Assembly (NCBI GenBank): GCA_023374025.1
Contig: SIJG01000003.1
Span: 186,001-250,000 of the forward strand
Reading direction: 5' to 3'
DNA length: 64,000 nt
Origin: Heterodera schachtii
Taxonomy: Eukaryota; Nematoda; Chromadorea; Rhabditida; Heteroderidae
A program made the position numbers and the translations under genes. Below, in pieces: positions 57,647 to 64,000 of the stretch (position 1 is its first letter; the number at the start of each line of letters is the position of its first letter). The notes under the pieces were generated by a model. That model searched no databases and was not told the DNA's origin. It worked only from the letters and a program-made list of their open reading frames with translations.

Positions 57647-60600
57647 TTAGTCCTTCATTTTGTCCTTCCCCTCCTCATTCGGACTTTGTGCCGTTGTTTG
57701 TGCAAAATCGATGTCCAAGAGAAGCAAATGCTCGGACCGTAATTCTTTCTGTCCATCGTTTTTCGAAGCGATCTTAGCCACTAGGGGCTGCGATTCGGCT
57801 TTTTGTTCTTCGGAAATCGCATCTTCGCGAGTCGTCGTCGAATTTGTTGAAATCGCTTCAATGTCAAACTGACGACTTTTCAACTTTGCATCTTCATCTT
57901 AATGGACTTATTAAGACTTAAAAATTTAATTGTTGTTAAATTTTATTTGATGTTTTCGATGTTGGTAAATATTGCGACAAATGTTTCCCATTTCATTTCC
58001 TCAGTTCCCTTTTCAATTGTTTGAAGTTACGAATACATGTGACGAATTAAGCCAATTAATCAAACCAAAAGTGCAATCATTCTAACATTCCAATCTGCTG
58101 CTGTTGGTGTATTAATCAAAACATTCATTAATTTATTTATTGTTTCAAATTCAAGTGATTAATATATTTCTATGTATTTTTTTATTGCGATGGATTAGTT
58201 TTTTCGACTGTCCCCCACTCCCTCCCTCCTTCAAAAATGAATGGAAATTTATTTTTAACTTGCCGCCAAAGTCAAAAAGACTGTTCATGACTTTTTTTAA
58301 TTTAAAAAAAGCGTTAATTCGACTTGAATTCATAAAATCAATTTGATGTGTGCATTCTTTCTCGCCGAATTGTTTACTATCATCTTTTCAAAAGTTTAAT
58401 TTTTTTCCCTTTTTTGAACTGTATGTGCGAAGATAGAACCGGTTCGGGCGTTCGAGGCGTGGCGAAAATGAAATCACTTAAATTTTAACCCATTTTCGGA
58501 CATTTTTCCTCTGTTTATTAGTCATAAATGGGAAACATTGTCTATTCTGACAAGTTGTCCTGCTACGAAAGTGCCGACTATTGTAAGCTGTCAAATTTTT
58601 GTTTGTTTCGTTAAATTGCGTTTTTTGGAGGTGCTCGTTCATGCTCCGCATCTTCGCAGTGCGTTTACGTGGACAATTGTGGCGACTCGGCCAATGCGCA
58701 TTACGCTTGTTTGCCCTTCGACACGCGACTTCTCACGTCTGTTCTCGTTCCGATGATGTAAAAGCATTCAGAGAGAGAAGAATTAAAACAAAGATAGATA
58801 GAAAAGTTGTCCAATGCCTCAACAATTAATCAGGTGGATTTTGGTCGTTTCCTTCCTGGTAATCGTCCTCTGCTGCTCCGCTTTGGTGGTGTTCTACGCC
58901 CTTAGGGTGATCCGACGATCATTCCGAAATCCGGTCCAAACTGACGGAGACATCGTTTTCTACAATGCCAGGTCAGTCTCAATGAATTCCAAAATGAATT
59001 ATTTGTCCCTTTGTTTCAGAAACGTGCACAATTTTCCGCACCCTGCAGCAATGAAACAGCCAACGGTCGAAGACGACGGCAGACAGGAATATTATTACAA
59101 CAATTCACGTAGAAATGATTATTACTGATTGGTTGTGAGTGAGTGACATGGGATTCGTTTGCCCATTTCTTTTTTTATTTTTAAAATTCAAAAACCCACC
59201 ATCCGGTACTTTTTCTCCCTCGCTCTCCTCCTCCTCTTCTTCCTCCTCCTCGTCTTCGTCCTCTTCTTCCTCCTCCTCGTCTTCTTCCTCATCTTCGTCT
59301 TCCTCGTCCTCTTCACTTTCCTCTTCATCCAATGAGTCTTCCTCCTCCTCCGCTTCGTCCATTGCAATTTCCGTTCCTTGTACGATACCGTCGCTTGGCA
59401 AAGGGTATGCCGAACGGCGAATGGTTGGGTCGGGTTGTTCCGACGGAAAGTCAGGAAGTTCAGTGTAACCATTGCATTTCTAAATGTTGAAAAAACTAAT
59501 TAATAAACCAAATAAATGAATGGATTCTATTAGTGTAAGCTAATAATCATAATTTTCGCCTGGTTGAGCAGGTGAGAAAGAGTGCCCAATTGGAAATGTT
59601 CAGCCCGATCAGTGAAAGAATTATTCACAGCAGGCGCAGGACGTTCTTGCAGGAAAATGTCCAAAGGGAATTTTAACTGAAAATAAATAAAATATTTTAA
59701 TTTAACATTATATGAGAAATTTAAAAAACTCACTGAATTTTGGTCTTTGTCAAACAAAAAATTGCGCAGAAAACGGCATCTGTCTCGGATGTCATAAGAA
59801 CGGTCGTAGCGGGCGAGTTGGAACACATATTTGACGAGCAGAGCACATTTTCCTTCGCGGTTTTCGGAATCAATGGCCCAAATTCGGACAGCCAAATTCA
59901 ATGCTTGGAGCTAAATTGGGAACGAAGTTGAAACTAAGTTACTAACAATACTATTTTAAATCACCTTGACAAAATCAGCTTCTTCGCAAAAGGTTTTCGC
60001 AACAATTCGCAATAAATCGGGTGCCAATTTCGGCACTTTGTCAATGTGTGTGCCGACCAACCAGAGAATGCATGAACGAGCCATTGGAGCCTAAATATTG
60101 TATCAAATGAATTTCCATGAATTTTTAGGTAAAAATGGCATGCAAATTCAGCTGATTCTTACTTTGACGGTATTAATCAAACGGAACATTTTCTTCAACA
60201 GTCCCATTGGGGCATCAGCATGAAGAAGCCGTTTAAGGACAACGACGGAAGCACAAACCTTATGTTGTAACAATTATAAAAAATAATGGACAGGGTATTT
60301 TAAAAATAAATAAAATTACAATTTGGTCGTTGCCGCTCGTTGAAATAAGCCGAATCAGACAACTCAAACAGGTTTCAGAAGCAGAGGGAACTGCCAAAGC
60401 ACAACGTCCAATTGTGTCGATGGCCGTCTCGGCAATGTCTGTCATTTGGAGATAGGCCTAACAATTAAGAGGAGTTGGCCAAGCATTTGTGGCACTAAAT
60501 TAAATGCCTGCAATTCCCGAACGACCAACTGAACATTCGCTTCGGTCACTAAACTGGACAGAACGTACAGCTTCATTCTCTTCACATGAATTGTGTCGGA

Positions 60601-62281
60601 ATTACGAACGAAAAAACTCTTCAAAAAGGGCTGGAAAAGGTTCTAAAAGAAAAAGATTTTTGAATACATTTTAAATTAAAAAAAACTCACCTTATTAATC
60701 GCAAAAAGCTCTTCCGCTTGACGCGTTGCGCAAATTGTCGCGATGTTCACGAGAACGACGTACTGAACTTCGGTAGGGCCGCGGAGGAGGCGAACCAACG
60801 CACGCGGAACGGCGACGAGTTGGGCATGGGGAGCAATGTGAAAGAAAAGCTGGGCAACAGCCTAATGGGAAAGGAAGTAATAAAGAAACTCAAATGAACT
60901 AATCAGCTTCACCATGACCACTGCCGGATTGCGACTTTGAAGCAACGGACGAACGGAGGCAATTAGCAAATTGTAGTCGGGGTCCAAATGCATTTGCTCA
61001 TTTTGGAACTTAAACAATATCCTTTTGCTTTCTTTAAAAAATCTAGGTTCGTTTTAAGTATATTTTTCTACACCCCCCCCCCCACCTTTCCCCGTTAATG
61101 GAAAACGTATTAGCCCAATGATTTGCTCATTATTTAATTACCTGTCTTCCGCCGTCTTTCTCTTCGCTCTCTTCCCCGCTGCTGTACAGTTCCTTCTGTT
61201 CGTTGTTTGTTTCTGAGTTCTTAAACGGTGAAGTGAACTGAGTGCGGGCGTAGCGAGTGAGCAATCCGATCATCACCACCTGACCCCTAAAGGGATGGCC
61301 ATTAGCTAATGAGCGCTTTATATTATCGCGACAAAAGACCATTCGTCAAGGTCAGCCAATGCTCGGCAAAACAGTCGAAAGTGACGGTGGAGCAAATCCA
61401 AACGGTCGGGACAAGTCTCTTCGAATGCATAAACTGCTGAACCCAACACCAACGTCCTTTTGTCACATAAAATAAAAAAAAGAAATATTAATTACTGATA
61501 AGAATGTATTGAATGAAAAACCGAGAAGGTTGTCAATGCACTCAATGAGTTGGGGCTGTAATTCGTAGTCCAAAGCAAACAGTTTGGGGATGGCATGTGC
61601 CGCAACTTTGCGCACGTACGGACTCATGTCGCGAATTGCTTCGCGAATGGCCAACATAACAACCGGAGAAATCATTTGGACGCGAATCGATGAAAGCACA
61701 CGCAAAGCACTCGCCTGGACAAAAATGGCAAAGTTTTTAACATACGAGAAAATTCCGACTTTGTTTCCCTTTTATAGCATTTGTAAAAATTTAAAAGTTC
61801 TACCCGAATTAGCTGGTTTGGGTCCTTCAGTGCTCGTTGAAAGGTGGAAATGGACAAAAGTGCCAAGTCCTGCTGCTCCTCCGCATAACGAACCAAATAT
61901 ACGTAAACCAACTTTTTAAGCTAAAAATTTGCTCTTTCAATTGATTAATCCGGGCTAATTAAGTGTTAGACCTCCAAGTTTTTTACAGCAACATTTTTAA
62001 CAACAGCAGCAAAAAGCTCTGAAACATCCCTTCCACGAGCAACCATCTAAAAAACGAACAAAAAATGAGATTTAAAATTGTCTCAGGTAAAGGTGTTCCG
62101 ATTACTAAATACTCGCATTTATTATCCTGCGCATGGCATCCATTTTGATGTTCTCCCTGTTGCTGTCCAACATCGCTTTTAAATCGTTGAATTTCCCTTT
62201 GCCATCGAGCATTGTGCCGCCTTCAGAAATTTCAATTTCAGGGCTGCACAGTCCTTCCGCGCCGGGATATGCCATTCTCAT
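57647..62281 (-). CDS. apb-3: AP-3 complex beta subunit
   Basis: Starts at 62281 (second Met two codons on); exon 1 is 62281-62117. The adaptin HEAT trunk runs to about 59560: [83 protein letters not shown] and [12 protein letters not shown]. The exon at 59479-59200 continues [19 protein letters not shown] and then the long acidic hinge of Glu/Asp. A 1,302-nt intron follows, and the last exon (57897-57647) contains LLLLDIDF, matching the hinge LLDLDDF motif of the family. AP-3 sorts cargo to lysosome-related organelles. Introns after exon 1 and at 59559-59480 use GC donors. The C-terminal appendage domain of the vertebrate protein was not seen; the frame ends at GKDKMKD. Confidence 0.93.
58528..59128 (+). 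CDS. single-pass membrane protein nested in an AP-3 beta intron
   Basis: Coding blocks on the plus strand: a possible first exon at 58528-58582 ([18 protein letters not shown]), [20 protein letters not shown] at about 58659-58757, a transmembrane exon 58834-58970 ([20 protein letters not shown] then [10 protein letters not shown]) and a tail exon 59021-59128 ending NNSRRNDYY. The ectodomain has several Cys, then one helix with a basic stop-transfer, then a short cytoplasmic tail rich in Tyr and Asn. The join of the first two blocks is out of phase in my reading, so exon 1 may differ; the second and later joins keep phase. No family recognised. The whole gene lies inside the 57898-59199 intron of the minus-strand AP-3 beta gene. 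Confidence 0.65.
59211..59370 (-). repeat. coding GAG/GAA repeat (acidic hinge of AP-3 beta)
   Basis: On the minus strand nearly every codon is GAG, GAA or GAC/GAT, with a few Ser codons, encoding a Glu/Asp run of about 45 residues. It is a trinucleotide repeat within the hinge exon and likely varies in length between individuals. Confidence 0.85.
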
Positions 62282-62688
62282 TGTACAATATAGGTAGGTA
62301 TGCTGAAACCGTGTTGCTGAAAAGCCAACATTTTGTTCACATAAAATTTTGCCCTAGTTAAACATAATGCCAACTTTACTTATTGAGCGTTAATTCAAAA
62401 ATATGCTGATAACAAAACAATATTTAAAAGAGAAACGATGAGATAGTACGATTTTTTTGCACCAAGTGAAGTTGACATTAACGAAACAACATTGAAGGAA
62501 CGGAACGATTGAACAAAATTTAAAAAAAGTATGAATCAGTTGGTTGGCCATTTTGTTTTTGTTCGTAGTGTGTGGATAAATGCCGCATTGATAATGTAAT
62601 TAAACTAATTAATGTAATTTATACAACATCGCTCATTCATTTAACACAATTCCACCGAAAATAAACAAAGCCCCCCCCCCCTTTCTTC

Positions 62689-64000
62689 TCAAACATAACA
62701 TGTTCTTCTTTCGTCACTGTCATTTGTCGTCTCTGATGCAATTGAAAGTTTTTGTTGATGAATAATTCCATCAAATGCGGCAAAAACTGTTTCTAAAAAT
62801 GGCAGAAAAATGTTTTTTTGAGAAATGTTTTCTTCTTCTGTTACCTGTGGGCGAAAGTGCGTGCAAAGTTTTTGGCAATTCGTTGAAATATTTGTGCAGC
62901 ATGGCACCTGCAGCTGAGATGCGTTTCCGCGGGTCCAACTGAAACCAAAAGTCAATCAGTGCCAATGCCACTTTTTTGGTCCGCTCACCGTGAGGAGTTG
63001 GGTGAGCAAATGGCGCCCTTGCTCATCCAACTTGAACATCAGCTTGGCATCCACGTCCACCCAATCCATCTCTGGATAATCCTCCAGCTGAAACTGCTCC
63101 CACTTTGGCAAAAGAAGAGCCTGAAATAGTCCAAATTATTTCACAAGCATTGATAATTGGTGGGTGAAATTTGCCTCGGGCCAATGATTTGCCGAGGGAG
63201 TGCCACGGACAGAGAAAATACGGTCCCTTAAAAACAAAAGGTGTTCAGTGAGTTGATGCCGTGAAATTCGTTACAGTTGGTCAAGGGCATCGCTTGCGCC
63301 CGGAAACAGCGCGGAACCGACGCACATTTCAGCAAAAATGCAGCCAACTCCCCTGAGAAAACGGAGTTGGTCAGCAGGTCGCGATGAAAAGGAATTTTCC
63401 CAATTAAATCAAATTTTGGACCCTCCGGGGAAATTGTGGGGAAAAGCAAAAAATGTGTAAGGAATGCCAACAAATCTACCACATATCCAATGGAGTGGAG
63501 TAAACGGTGGAGCCGAGCAGTACATCCGGAGGGCGATACCAAAGAGTGACCACGTCGTGGGAGAATGTGCGACTCGGCACCGACTTGGCCCGTGCCAACC
63601 CAAAGTCGGCCAACTTCAGTTCCCCGTTCGTATTCACCAGCAAATTCTGCGGCTTCAAATCTCTCCAATGAAAAGCAATACAATAAGAGGGACACTTTTC
63701 ATTTGATCATTACCGATGTAAAATTTTTTGCTCATGACAGAAGGCCAACCCGCGGAGAAGTTGGAAGAGGAAAAGCTTTGTGCGGAAAGAGTCCAATCCG
63801 TGGGGGAACTGCTCCATGTGCTTGGCCAAGTCGGTGTTCTGAACAAAGCCAGGAATTGGCAAACGCAGTGAGACAGACCATGAATTCGAACACGAGCACA
63901 AGGGAATGGGGCTGGTGGATGATGATTTGATGGAGACGGACGATGTTGGCATGGCGAAGGGCACGCAGCAGCGAAACTGAACGACAGTGCCAATGAAATG
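62689..64000 (-). CDS. cyclin-dependent kinase, PFTAIRE (CDK14)-like, 5' part outside window
   Basis: The kinase domain runs from the right edge to the stop at 62689. Visible in order: [45 protein letters not shown] joined to [17 protein letters not shown] (catalytic loop), [37 protein letters not shown], then [38 protein letters not shown] and a short tail ending in [15 protein letters not shown] and [11 protein letters not shown] mark the PCTAIRE/PFTAIRE group; Val in SVPS fits the PFTAIRE (CDK14/15) side better. These kinases act with membrane-bound cyclin Y, for example in Wnt signalling. The cyclin-binding helix that would settle the name is outside the window. Confidence 0.92.

Overview
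The window is nuclear DNA of a nematode. Every gene I could rebuild is split by short introns (mostly 40-120 nt). Many exon sets match animal families, some with nematode-specific forms: a SYD-1-type PDZ-C2-RhoGAP protein and an HNF4-derived nuclear receptor. At least five introns whose reading frame fixes the splice site start with GC instead of GT, and introns and spacers are full of 8-20 nt poly-C/poly-G runs. I recall frequent GC-AG introns as a trait of plant-parasitic cyst nematodes (Globodera/Heterodera), so that lineage is my guess; it is inference. No bacterial, viral, CRISPR, rRNA or tRNA feature was recognised.

Layout. 0-9 kb: CTU2 (minus, cut by the left edge) diverges from CCM3/PDCD10 (plus); then ribosomal protein S24, a spacer with a repeat copy, and a small secreted PAN-domain protein. 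9.6-10.1 kb: a palindromic MITE-like element. 10.4-15.7 kb: an SLC17-like MFS transporter and the mitochondrial oxodicarboxylate carrier SLC25A21. 16.5-26.9 kb (minus): a SYD-1 homologue with a large CT/GA minisatellite in an intron, then ATG16. 27.5-31.4 kb (minus): a small membrane protein, a basic protein, and a secreted proline-rich PAN protein. 34.3-38.7 kb (plus): a 3beta-HSD/SDR42E-like dehydrogenase and a coiled-coil protein. 40-44 kb (plus): a nuclear hormone receptor. 44.5-51 kb (minus): glutaryl-CoA dehydrogenase, RABIF/MSS4, MED9 and an ABHD4/5-family hydrolase. 53.6-57.1 kb (plus): a secreted DOMON protein with a mucin-like tail. 57.6-62.3 kb (minus): AP-3 beta, with a plus-strand membrane-protein gene inside one intron. 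62.7-64 kb (minus): a PFTAIRE-type CDK cut by the right edge.

Most genes are ordinary housekeeping or neuronal genes and do not form one pathway. Loose links: membrane traffic and autophagy (ATG16, AP-3 beta, RABIF), mitochondrial lysine/2-oxoadipate breakdown (SLC25A21 and GCDH act on consecutive parts of it), and lipid metabolism (ABHD5-like, SDR, nuclear receptor). I found no convincing undescribed multi-gene system. The most unusual signals are the GC-AG introns, a purine-rich GAGTGATC motif shared by unrelated introns and one exon, the palindromic repeat family, the nested gene, and several lineage-specific changes in key motifs.
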